A program made the position numbers and the translations under genes. 64,000 nucleotides of DNA from Bacteroidales bacterium (lineage in GTDB: Bacteria; Bacteroidota; Bacteroidia; Bacteroidales; ML635J-15): assembly GCA_003249955.1 (NCBI GenBank), contig QKHS01000055.1, forward strand, positions 1 to 64,000, written 5' to 3'. The notes below the pieces were generated by a model. The model was not told the origin of the DNA, did not search any database, and saw only the letters and a program-made list of their open reading frames with translations. Shown in pieces: positions 25,802 to 33,164 of this stretch (the stretch's first letter is position 1; each line of letters starts with the position of its first letter).

Positions 25802-26323
25802 TCATTGTTTATCCGGGACATTTTTGTGTTTAGCAATTTGTTGTTTTATTCCCAACTCATATAACAGAATAAAAAAACCGGTCGTAAGCGTAATATCTGC
25901 AATATTAACTATCCCTGTGTGAAAGATATAAAAGTCGAAAAACAAAAAGTCAGTAACAGAACCATACAAAAACCGATCAATAACATTTCCAAGTCCGCCG
26001 GCAATAACACAGGTCATTGCTATTCTCATCAATTTAGACAGATTATCCCGTTTAAGCACATAATATAAGGCATATCCCAGTACAATCAACGGAATATAAA
26101 TCATCAATATTTTATACCATACCCTCGGCATGCTATCCCCTAAACTTAGAAATGCCCCGGTATTCTCTATCTTTGTTAACGTGATAAAATTATCTATTAC
26201 AACAATTTTTTCATTATAGCTGACTTTCTCTCTGACAATGTTTTTAGATATCTGATCGCAGGCAACACTGGCTATTAAAAGTGACAAAATCAGCAAATTC
26301 CCTGTAAGTTTAGTTTTTTTCAT
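25802..26323 (-). CDS. lspA: Lipoprotein signal peptidase (signal peptidase II)
   Basis: 173 residues with four membrane helices. Cleaves the signal peptide of prolipoproteins before the lipidated cysteine. Motifs: CDQISKNIV near the N-terminus, ENTGAFLSLGD, GGLGNVIDRF with catalytic Asp, and VTDFLFFDF followed by FNxAD-like VNIADITLT with the second Asp. Both aspartates are present. Serves the lipoproteins predicted in this window. Start ATG 26323. Confidence 0.96.
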   Translation of the reverse strand: MKKTKLTGNLLILSLLIASVACDQISKNIVREKVSYNEKIVVIDNFITLTKIENTGAFLSLGDSMPRVWYKILMIYIPLIVLGYALYYVLKRDNLSKLMRIAMTCVIAGGLGNVIDRFLYGSVTDFLFFDFYIFHTGIVNIADITLTTGFFILLYELGIKQQIAKHKNVPDKQ

Positions 26324-26434
26324 TTGTATATTTTAACAGTCTCTTTATTAACATTAAAGCAAAAATAAGGAAATAAATTCAGGATGAAGCTTTAAACTTT
26401 CTCTATCTTTAACAAACAAAAAGAATTTATCCTG

Positions 26435-27190
26435 TCATTTAAAATCAACACCAATCTCATTCAAAATATTTTGTAAATCTGCTTCATTCACCAAGGCTCC
26501 TGATTTCATTCTCACATCCTCCGGGTGACTAACCAATTGGTTACCACATCTAACATCCAAGGCAAAAACGATTTCTTTATTCCTTTCGAATACAATTCCT
26601 GCTTCCGGGATAGCAGAACCACACCAACCCCATTCAAAATTGCTTGGCAGGCTAATCATACTAAGAAGTTTATGGCTCTGAACTTTATTGAGTTTTTTAC
26701 CTCTACCTTTAATTATTTTAGAATTCAACACCAATTTACCATCTTTCTCAATTACAATAGTATTTTCGGGTTCTCCTTCCATACGAAAACTTGACATCCA
26801 AAGTTGTGTATTTATTTTATAAACTTTGACAACTAAATCTGTTGAATCAATAGTAAGTAGCCCGTCTTTAGATAATTTACGATCCATTTTAGCAATCCAA
26901 TCATAAATATCAGGGCTTATTCCGAAACGCCCCTCTGATTCTGACAATAATTCAACATACAAGTTTCTAATCTCAATTTCAACAAATGTTTTAGGATCAG
27001 CATTTATTTTTTTGTAAACAATGACCTTTAATGAATCCTGCAATATCTTAACACTATCTTTCTGACACCCAATTTTCAAAAATTCAGAAGCAATTTCGAC
27101 CTTATTGTATGAATCAGACTGATTGCATTGATTAAAAGAACACATCAATCTCATAGATATTGTCAATATTGCAAACAAAATAACTTTCAT
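26435..27190 (-). CDS. Exported protein of unknown function
   Basis: 251 residues. A hydrophobic N-terminus with cysteines at about 17 and 22 (LMCSFNQCNQS) suggests an exported protein, possibly a lipoprotein. The C-terminal half has the pattern EWGWCGSAIPEAGIVF then ALDVRCGNQL, like small Bacteroidota lipoproteins that carry a C-x-PR-x-GIVF motif followed by a second cysteine motif. Activity unknown. First of a group of small unknown genes, all on the minus strand. Confidence 0.65.
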   Translation of the reverse strand: MKVILFAILTISMRLMCSFNQCNQSDSYNKVEIASEFLKIGCQKDSVKILQDSLKVIVYKKINADPKTFVEIEIRNLYVELLSESEGRFGISPDIYDWIAKMDRKLSKDGLLTIDSTDLVVKVYKINTQLWMSSFRMEGEPENTIVIEKDGKLVLNSKIIKGRGKKLNKVQSHKLLSMISLPSNFEWGWCGSAIPEAGIVFERNKEIVFALDVRCGNQLVSHPEDVRMKSGALVNEADLQNILNEIGVDFK

Positions 27191-27259
27191 ATCTTATATT
27201 TTAATTGTCCGATGCACGTACTTTTTGCAAGAATATTTTTGCACACTACTTATATTTTC

Positions 27260-27712
27260 TTAATTCACAATAGGTGAATTCTTCAAAAGATATTTATCCC
27301 ATAATATTTTCGCATCTTTAATCACGACTGACTTTAGCCGGGAACTTTCAGAAACAAGTTCAGGATAATCTAAAGCCAGCCAGGCCATTGTTTTCTTTTT
27401 AACCTCAAGATTAACTATTAGTATCGGCTTTGTAAACAAATTCCCGACAATAACATAATATGTTCCTTCAGAAGTCACAATATCTACAAAATTATTCTCA
27501 TTTTGATTGTTCCAGTTTCTAAATTCTGAGAGATTCAATGTTTCAATCACCTCGTCTCCCATACATATAGAAAGAATGCATGAGTCCTGAATATGCTCAA
27601 TAATATTTGAATTTATTATTACCCTTATTTTCCCTTCTATTTTCGCCTGAGCTGATGCAAATACACTTAGCATTGTCAAGGATGAAATAAATATAAGTTT
27701 TAAACTTTGCAT
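27260..27712 (-). CDS. Exported protein of unknown function
   Basis: 150 residues. Signal peptide about 1-22 (LTMLSVFASAQA). The mature part is beta-rich with one striking strand, GTYYVIVGNLFTKPILIVNLEVKKK. No recognised domain. Its start is preceded by the shared intergenic repeat at 27760-27820, as are the next two genes. Function unknown. Confidence 0.6.
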   Translation of the reverse strand: MQSLKLIFISSLTMLSVFASAQAKIEGKIRVIINSNIIEHIQDSCILSICMGDEVIETLNLSEFRNWNNQNENNFVDIVTSEGTYYVIVGNLFTKPILIVNLEVKKKTMAWLALDYPELVSESSRLKSVVIKDAKILWDKYLLKNSPIVN

Positions 27713-27759
27713 AAATATTTTTTCAGCAATATAATGACATTCATTCTCTGGGTTGAATA

Positions 27760-27820
27760 TTTCAAAATCTCACCACTATCCTATCCCAACAAATCTAGTA
27801 TAAAGTTTTTGAACCTGCAA
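27760..27820 (-). repeat. Shared intergenic repeat, copy a
   Basis: About 60 bp: TTTCAAAATCTCACCACTATC, a variable part, CAAATCTAGTATAAAG and TTTTTGAACCTGCAA. Copies b (28579-28645) and c (29107-29163) stand in the same position relative to the next minus-strand gene start. Confidence 0.75.
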
Positions 27821-27888
27821 GTAAGTTTCAACCACACCCAGGGCAAACGCATAAATTATAGCAATGCCACCTAAACATCTTATTCATT

Positions 27889-28536
27889 TCAGATAAAATC
27901 AAGAAACCGTATAATAATCCAAAAAAACATTGATATAATCCCTATAATAAATATTCTGAACCCTGTTCTTCGGGTTTTAAAATCGTAGGCGTAAACCCTT
28001 TCTCCGTTTGGAATTCTTTTTTTGAATTTATAATGGTGGTATCCTATTAAAACACCGAAAACTCCACCGAATATTGCACTAATATAACCAAAAATAAGCC
28101 AGCCCCTGCTTCCCTTTTCAGGTTTACTTAATTCTTCAATTTTTCTATTTTTTAATTTTTTGATATCATCTTCGGAAAATCCTTTTCCTCTATCTTTAAG
28201 AATTTTCTGTGCAAGGATAAAATCTGTTGAACTCCATTCGTTAAAATTTTCAATTATATCAATAAGTTCATTGTCATCAAACTCATATAAATAATAACTT
28301 TCATCAATACCTTCCACATCAGCTTTCGCTGCTTTTTCCAGAATTTGTTCTACCCTTGTAAAATCGGTGCTATATATTTTAATCGCAACATTATTGTCTG
28401 TTGGGCTTGTTCCGGCAAATGCAACATCAATCGAAGGTGAAATATCCTCAATCTGATACTCAATTTCATTTGCTTCAAGCAAATCAAGTAATGGAGCAGC
28501 ATCCTGAATTGAATTGAAATTTTTAAATGTTATCAT
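27889..28536 (-). CDS. DUF2007-like protein with C-terminal membrane helices
   Basis: 215 residues. N-terminal ferredoxin-like domain (about 1-75) of the DUF2007 putative signal-transducing type: SIQDAAPLLDLLEANEIEY and VAIKIYSTDFTRVEQIL. An acidic helical middle (YEFDDNELIDIIENFNEW) follows, then two membrane helices (about 145-168 and 192-213). The partner signal is unknown. Separated from its neighbours by copies a and b of the intergenic repeat. Confidence 0.7.
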   Translation of the reverse strand: MITFKNFNSIQDAAPLLDLLEANEIEYQIEDISPSIDVAFAGTSPTDNNVAIKIYSTDFTRVEQILEKAAKADVEGIDESYYLYEFDDNELIDIIENFNEWSSTDFILAQKILKDRGKGFSEDDIKKLKNRKIEELSKPEKGSRGWLIFGYISAIFGGVFGVLIGYHHYKFKKRIPNGERVYAYDFKTRRTGFRIFIIGIISMFFWIIIRFLDFI

Positions 28537-28578
28537 TTTATTGTGGTTTTATTATTGTTTAATTACAATGCTTATAGA

Positions 28579-28645
28579 TTTTCAAAACTTCACCACTATC
28601 CTACTCGCACCAAATTTAGCTTAAAGTTTCACACCTACAAACCTG
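28579..28645 (-). repeat. Shared intergenic repeat, copy b
   Basis: TTTCAAAACTTCACCACTATC, a variable part, CAAATTTAGCTTAAAGTTTC and ACAAACCTG. It aligns with copies a and c over about 55-65 bp and lies 43 nt upstream of the minus-strand start at 28536. Confidence 0.75.
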
Positions 28646-28648
28646 AAT

Positions 28649-29071
28649 TTATTTTCCGAACAATCTGCTCAGAAATCCTTTCTTTTCAATTTTATCAGAT
28701 CTCTGCTCTTCATTTTGGCGAGGTCTGTGTATAATTCCGGACTGACCGTCAAAAACAACAAATCCCATATTATTTGAAGTCTCAATAATAAAAGGAATCA
28801 CGTTTTCGACCTGCGAAAAAACAACTCCTAAAGTCGTAATCTTATCTCCGGCGTTATTCACCAAAGGTCCGTCACTCCAAACACCATCATCAATTTTATC
28901 ATCCGGCAAATCGCAAATGCACGGGTATTTTTCAGTTAGTTTTTTTATTAATTCAGTAAATCCCTCCGAAGCCTGACCACTATCATTATTATATAAATCT
29001 TCCATGTATTTCCATGCAAGTTTGTCATCTTTCGGAACATCATTCCCTGTAATTGAAATTGTATAACTCAT
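28649..29071 (-). CDS. Small cytoplasmic protein of unknown function
   Basis: 140 residues, no signal. Mixed alpha/beta with an N-terminal strand TISITGNDVP, helix FTELIKKLTEKYP, the aromatic stretch DDGVWSDGPL, strands VIPFIIETSNNMGFVVFDGQ, and a basic tail ending RLFGK. Size and shape resemble immunity proteins of polymorphic toxin systems, but there is no toxin nearby and the resemblance is only an impression. Flanked by repeat copies b and c. Confidence 0.6.
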   Translation of the reverse strand: MSYTISITGNDVPKDDKLAWKYMEDLYNNDSGQASEGFTELIKKLTEKYPCICDLPDDKIDDGVWSDGPLVNNAGDKITTLGVVFSQVENVIPFIIETSNNMGFVVFDGQSGIIHRPRQNEEQRSDKIEKKGFLSRLFGK

Positions 29072-29106
29072 ATCTGAATATTTAAAAGAATTAACGCTAT
29101 GTAAAT

Positions 29107-29163
29107 AAAAACACTCATAATGCTAACAGCAACAAATTTAGGATAAAGTTTTTGAACCTGCAA
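29107..29163 (-). repeat. Shared intergenic repeat, copy c
   Basis: Contains AACAAATTTAGGATAAAGTT and TTTGAACCTGCAA, nearly identical to copy a at its right end and diverged at the left. It lies 36 nt upstream of the minus-strand start at 29071. Confidence 0.7.
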
Positions 29164-29266
29164 TTGTGATTTGCTTTGTTATTTTGAATCGCAAATCAGT
29201 AAGGACATAAAACATATGAATAAATATTTTAGCTAAATATCAAAATCCAGGAGGGATTTAATCTCA

Positions 29267-29293
29267 ATAACCACGGGTTTTTCCCGTGGTTAT
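29267..29293. repeat. REP-like palindrome
   Basis: A perfect 11-bp stem ATAACCACGGG/CCCGTGGTTAT with a five-T loop and no downstream T-run. This is the shape of the palindromes mobilised by REP-associated tyrosine transposases, one of which is encoded at 35896. Confidence 0.55.
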
Positions 29294-29313
29294 AACAACA
29301 ACTAATCTCATAC

Positions 29314-29370
29314 TGGCTTTGGCGCTGAATTTGTTCCAGCTTTTGGCTGACAAATTCTGTGTCAAAGTTT
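29314..29370. repeat. Dispersed hairpin repeat, copy 2
   Basis: GGCTTTGGCGCTGAATTT pairs imperfectly with AAATTCTGTGTCAAAG; the arms match 563-624 but the loop differs. Confidence 0.5.
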
Positions 29371-29400
29371 TTGTAAAATCAGCTAAATAATCAATATCGG

Positions 29401-29689
29401 GAAATTTCCATCTCAAATTTAATCGTCCCATTTACATAGTCAATTGGCGTTATCTCTGTATTTCTCCGCTTTAGCATAGCTTATATATCCACAAAAAAAA
29501 CGTCACTTCCAGGATTAACTTCCGAAACATGAACCTTACCCACACATTTTTGTTATAAATCCCTTAAGTTTGTAACAAAATACATTTTTGCAGATATCAG
29601 CAGCAATATTGACCGGTGGTGAAAACTCACGTATGAATGGTAAGCTAAAAGCTTTATTGGAAATTGGGAACACCTCAATTATTAGTTAA
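29401..29689. repeat. Left copy of duplicated segment flanking KilA-N gene
   Basis: Left copy of a duplication whose right copy is 30592-30970. Three blocks match: a part encoding IDYxNGxIKFExEI on the minus strand, CATAGCTTAT followed by TATCCACAAAAAA, and the mobA promoter with its first 32 codons. The right copy is about 80 bp longer in the middle. Confidence 0.75.
29588..29689 (+). pseudogene. Truncated duplicate of the mobA 5' end
   Basis: 33 codons starting with TTG and ending in TAA: QISAAILTGGENSRMNGKLK and onward match mobA residues 2-33 with only four or five changes, then the frame stops. The homology also covers the upstream promoter region: CACACATTTTTGTTATAAAT and AGTTTGTAACAAAATACATT recur before the intact gene. 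Between the two copies lies the KilA-N gene. A dead fragment left by duplication or insertion. Confidence 0.85.
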
Positions 29690-29713
29690 TTTTCTTGCTC
29701 AATAATTTTCTGA

Positions 29714-30523
29714 TTATTTCAACAATTTTCGGTTTTCGAGCTCCTGAAGTATTTTCATTTGTTGAATGGCAATGCGATTTAGCTTAATAAGCCGCTCATT
29801 TTGAGACATATTCTCATTAATAAATACAGCATTAAGGTTTTCCATATTAGACAAACAAATTAATTCATTGATATTTGCATAATCCCGAATATTTCCGGTT
29901 AAATCGGGGTTAGCTTCACGCCATTGTTTTGCTGTAATTCCAAACATCGCAATATTAAGGACATCGGCCTCGCTGGCATAAATGATTGATGTTTGTGCTG
30001 CAGAAAGTTCTATCGGTATAAGATTTTGTAAAATAGCATCGGTGTGTATATGGTAATTGAGTTTTGCCAATTCACGTTTTGCCGACCAACCCAATAACTT
30101 TTGTTCTTCTTCTTTTAATCGTTGAAATTCTTTTACAATATATAATTCGAATTCAACCGATATCCAACTGGCAAATTTGAAAGCAATATCTTTGTGGGCA
30201 AATGTTCCTCCATAACGTCCTGATTTTACAATAAAACCAATTGAACCGGTTGAATTAATCCATTTTAAAGGCGACATAGTAAACGCATTTAATCCGGCAT
30301 CTTTTCTAAACCCCTCGAATTCGAGGGGTTTAAAATTTGGATTGTATAAAGTTTCCCAAATACCCAAAAACTCAATAGTATTGCGATTTCGCATCCAGTT
30401 TCCGATTACAGCGCTTGTGTCGTCTGTCTTATATTTGGCAATATCTGTTAGCGAGATATAGTCGGTATCATTTATTGACACAATAACGACATCGGTATCT
30501 TTTACATTAATTTTCTTGCTCAT
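29714..30523 (-). CDS. KilA-N domain protein
   Basis: 269 residues. KilA-N DNA-binding domain (about 15-135): YISLTDIAKYKTDDTSAVIG, NWMRNRNTIEFLGIWE, NAFTMSPLKWINSTGSIGF and GRYGGTFAHKDIAFKFASWI. A coiled-coil-like stretch follows (KEFQRLKEEEQKLLGWSAKRE), then a C-terminal helical part. KilA-N proteins occur in phages as antirepressor-like factors and as chromosomal orphans in Bacteroidota. Lies between two copies of the mobA 5' region, which marks it as acquired. A perfect palindrome sits inside the coding sequence at 30307-30332. Confidence 0.88.
   Translation of the reverse strand: MSKKINVKDTDVVIVSINDTDYISLTDIAKYKTDDTSAVIGNWMRNRNTIEFLGIWETLYNPNFKPLEFEGFRKDAGLNAFTMSPLKWINSTGSIGFIVKSGRYGGTFAHKDIAFKFASWISVEFELYIVKEFQRLKEEEQKLLGWSAKRELAKLNYHIHTDAILQNLIPIELSAAQTSIIYASEADVLNIAMFGITAKQWREANPDLTGNIRDYANINELICLSNMENLNAVFINENMSQNERLIKLNRIAIQQMKILQELENRKLLK
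30307..30332. repeat. 26-bp perfect palindrome inside KilA-N gene
   Basis: TAAACCCCTCGAA followed by its exact reverse complement. It encodes KPLEFEGF. A perfect palindrome of this length in coding DNA is unlikely by chance, though the family does conserve an EFxG-like residue set here. Confidence 0.7.
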
Positions 30524-30591
30524 CCACCTACAATTTTACAGGTTCTACATATTCAATGCAACAAACATCTGCTAACATCTTATCTATTTTC

Positions 30592-30970
30592 TTTCCGGAT
30601 AGATTTCCAGTTCAAATTTAATCATGCCATTTTCATAGTCAATTTGCGTCATCTTTGTCTTTTCTCCTCTTGTGCATAGCTTATTTATCCACAAAAAACC
30701 ATACCCCACTTCTAAAATAAATTTTCGATACATGTATAGTTTCCACAAACCTAAACAAAATTCCATTCCCCACAAAACAAACCCCACCATATTTTTATAA
30801 GCATAAAAAACGCTAAACCTTCCCCCCACATTTTTGTTATAAATTTCTTAAGTTTGTAACAAAATACATTTTTGCAGATATCAGCAGCAATATTGACCGG
30901 TGGCGAAAACTCACGTATGAACGGTGAGTTAAAAGCTTTATTGGAAATTGAGAAGACCTCAATTATTTCA
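30592..30970. repeat. Right copy of duplicated segment (mobA promoter side)
   Basis: Matches 29401-29689 block by block, with about 80 extra bases between TATCCACAAAAAA and the mobA promoter. It includes AAGTTTGTAAC and the TACATTTTTG element before the intact mobA start. A short minus-strand frame (ending near 30584, MTQIDYENGMIKFELEIYPE) has a related but start-less twin in the left copy. Whether it is a real small gene is unclear. Confidence 0.7.
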
Positions 30971-31471
30971 CGGCAATACAACGTGTTATCCGATATTTTT
31001 GATAAGATATTTATTTGCGGTAAGCAGGCTGAATATAATCTGCCGCTTGCAGTTTATGAAGATGAGTTCAAAAACAGCGGGCCGGTATCGGGAATTTACA
31101 GCGCTCTGAAAAATGCTGACACAGGTTATGTTTTTATCTTTTCATGCGACATGCCCTTTCTTAATCATGACCTTATCTGTCAGATGATAACAGAAGTAAA
31201 CACCGGAAACTTTGATGTAATAATTCCGGTACACAGCAACGGCATCGAGCCATTACACGGGATATACAGTAAAAACCTTGTTAAAAAAATTGAAAATCAG
31301 TTAAATGACAAAGATTTTCGCATCAGAAAAATTTATGAAGGAATAAACATAAAATATTTTGACGTATATTTACCAATAGAACCGGAAATTGCATTTTTAA
31401 ATGTAAATACCCCGGCAGACCTGAATAAAGCAACAAACTATGCAAAGAGAAATGACAAGCGAACTTATTAA
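30872..31471 (+). CDS. mobA: Molybdenum cofactor guanylyltransferase
   Basis: 199 residues. Joins GTP to molybdopterin to make the guanine dinucleotide cofactor that formate dehydrogenase needs. TTG start at 30872 is required to keep the N-terminal nucleotide motif AILTGGENSRMNGELKALL. FIFSCDMPFLNHDLI carries the metal-binding acidic residue, IIPVHSNGIEPLHGIY the substrate side, and FLNVNTPADL the C-terminal family motif. Its 3' end overlaps the NuoE-like gene, so cofactor synthesis and the enzyme share a transcript. Its 5' end is duplicated at 29588. Confidence 0.93.
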   Translation: MQISAAILTGGENSRMNGELKALLEIEKTSIISRQYNVLSDIFDKIFICGKQAEYNLPLAVYEDEFKNSGPVSGIYSALKNADTGYVFIFSCDMPFLNHDLICQMITEVNTGNFDVIIPVHSNGIEPLHGIYSKNLVKKIENQLNDKDFRIRKIYEGINIKYFDVYLPIEPEIAFLNVNTPADLNKATNYAKRNDKRTY

Positions 31472-31925
31472 AGAAATTCTCGGAAAATATCCGGGTACAA
31501 AAGACAATCTGATCAAAGCCCTTCACGAACTGCAGGAAACAAATCCGCTTAATTATATAAGCCCTGAAATTATGGAAAAGTGTGCTGCACATTTCCGGCT
31601 TACCAAAGCTCAGGTTTACGGTGTGGTTACATATTATTCAATGTTCAGTATCAAGCCAAGAGGAAAATATCACATAAGTCTCTGCAAATCACCTGTTTGT
31701 TCTATGATGGGGAGCGAAAACATTTTCAGATATCTCGAAGACAAATACGGTTTATTACCCGATCATGTTTCAGACGACGGGCTTTTCTCTCTCGAAAAAT
31801 CGGAATGTCTGGGACGTTGCGGCAAAGCTCCTTCGATGATGATAAACAAAGATGTTTACACCGGACTTACCACAGATAAAATTGATGAAATATTGTTAAA
31901 TCTCAAATCAAAACCGGGAAAATGA
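31440..31925 (+). CDS. NuoE-like [2Fe-2S] subunit of formate dehydrogenase complex
   Basis: 161 residues. Helical N-terminus, then thioredoxin-like fold holding one [2Fe-2S] cluster: CKSPVC (C-x4-C) near residue 83 and CLGRC (C-x3-C) near 123. VYGVVTYYSMF is the usual NuoE helix. The ATG at 31440 lies inside the mobA gene (32-nt overlap); ATG 31452 is an alternative. The stop overlaps the NuoF-like start (ATGA). In soluble NAD-linked hydrogenases and formate dehydrogenases this subunit passes electrons between the NuoF-like and catalytic subunits. Confidence 0.93.
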   Translation: MQREMTSELIKEILGKYPGTKDNLIKALHELQETNPLNYISPEIMEKCAAHFRLTKAQVYGVVTYYSMFSIKPRGKYHISLCKSPVCSMMGSENIFRYLEDKYGLLPDHVSDDGLFSLEKSECLGRCGKAPSMMINKDVYTGLTTDKIDEILLNLKSKPGK

Positions 31926-33148
31926 TTTTAAACGATCCTAAAATAGCATTAGCCAGAGCCGGTAAAATAAATCCGGCATCAATAGAAGAATTTATAAATA
32001 CAGGCGGATTTGAATCTGTAAAAAAAGCCCTTAAAATGAACCGCGGCGATCTTCTTGATTATGCCGAGAAGTCGGGACTTAAAGGCCGTGGCGGCGCAGG
32101 TTTTCCAACCGGCATGAAACAAAGATTTACCAGTTCTTCGTGCCAGACCTGCGAAAACCGCTATGTTGTGTGCAATGCCGACGAAGGCGAGCCCGGTACT
32201 TATAAAGACCGATTCATAATGGAATCTGATCCGTTTTTGCTTATAGAAGGAATGATTCTGGCCGCCTATTCAATAAATGCAAACTATGCTTATGTTTACC
32301 TGCGTGGCGAATATTACCAGTCAATTGACAACATTAAGAATGCGATAAAATTGTCTTACGAAAATGGTTTTCTCGGGCAAAACATTCTGAATTCGGGTTA
32401 TAATCTGGATATGGACATTTATCTGGGTGGAGGTTCATATTTGTGCGGAGAAGAACTGACTTTACTTGAGTCTCTCGAAGGCAAACGCGGATATCCAAGA
32501 ATAAAACCTCCGTTCCCGGCAGAAAAAGGGCTTTGGGAATTTCCCACTCTGGTAAATAATGTTGAGACATTTTCTCATTTGCCGTTTATCGTAAATAATG
32601 GCTTTGAAACATATTCCCAAACCGGAACTGCCGAATCAAAAGGGACAAAAATCTTTTGTGTAAGCGGTAATGTTCAAAAACCAGGAATTTATGAATTTCC
32701 GTTTGGAATTACACTGCGTGAACTTATTTTCGACATTGCCGGTGGTATGAAATCTGACTTTTCGTTCAAAGGAGCTTTGCTGGGCGGTGCCGCCGGAACT
32801 TTTGTTAACGAAACACTTCTTGACACTCCCCTGGCTTACGAAACACTGAAAAAAGAAGGCGCAACTCTTGGCTCCGGTGCCGTAATCGTAATCGACGACA
32901 AAACCGATCTTAAAAAGATGTTGTCCTCTATCCTCTCCTTTTTCAAACACGAATCATGCGGCAAGTGCGTTCCGTGCCGGATCGGCACAACAATTCTTTA
33001 CGATAAAATTTCATCCACGGATTTTACTGCAGATGATCTAAAGTTTATGCTGGCAGAAGCAGAATATATGGCAAAAAACTCTTTGTGTCCTTTGGGACAA
33101 AGCCCTGTACTGCCGGTAAAATCATTCTTAAAATGGTTCGTTTTATAA
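31922..33148 (+). CDS. NuoF-like NAD(P)H/FMN subunit of formate dehydrogenase complex
   Basis: 408 residues. FMN/NADH-binding part: GLKGRGGAGFPTGMKQRF, VCNADEGEPGTYKDRF, then YLGGGSYLCGEELTLLESLEG. SLBB-like part about 235-320. The C-terminal [4Fe-4S] site is SCGKCVPCRIGTTIL with a fourth cysteine in SLCPLGQSP. It lacks the extra thioredoxin-like N-terminus and ferredoxin tail of bifurcating HydB-type proteins, so it is the compact form. It carries NAD(P)+ reduction for the complex. Overlaps the NuoE-like gene by 4 nt and lies 16 nt before the catalytic subunit. Confidence 0.94.
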   Translation: MILNDPKIALARAGKINPASIEEFINTGGFESVKKALKMNRGDLLDYAEKSGLKGRGGAGFPTGMKQRFTSSSCQTCENRYVVCNADEGEPGTYKDRFIMESDPFLLIEGMILAAYSINANYAYVYLRGEYYQSIDNIKNAIKLSYENGFLGQNILNSGYNLDMDIYLGGGSYLCGEELTLLESLEGKRGYPRIKPPFPAEKGLWEFPTLVNNVETFSHLPFIVNNGFETYSQTGTAESKGTKIFCVSGNVQKPGIYEFPFGITLRELIFDIAGGMKSDFSFKGALLGGAAGTFVNETLLDTPLAYETLKKEGATLGSGAVIVIDDKTDLKKMLSSILSFFKHESCGKCVPCRIGTTILYDKISSTDFTADDLKFMLAEAEYMAKNSLCPLGQSPVLPVKSFLKWFVL

Positions 33149-33164
33149 TTTCAACATCAGATTT

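Noticed and set aside
27760-29163. Integron attC sites
   Set aside because: I could not find the RYYYAAC/GTTRRRY core pairs or the expected palindromic folding, and no integrase is present; only the cassette-like layout is supported.
30584-30829. 81-residue minus-strand frame ending in MTQIDYENGMIKFELEI
   Set aside because: Only the last 22 residues have a counterpart in the left duplicate, where ATG is replaced by ATA. It may be a small peptide remnant but is not supported as a full gene.
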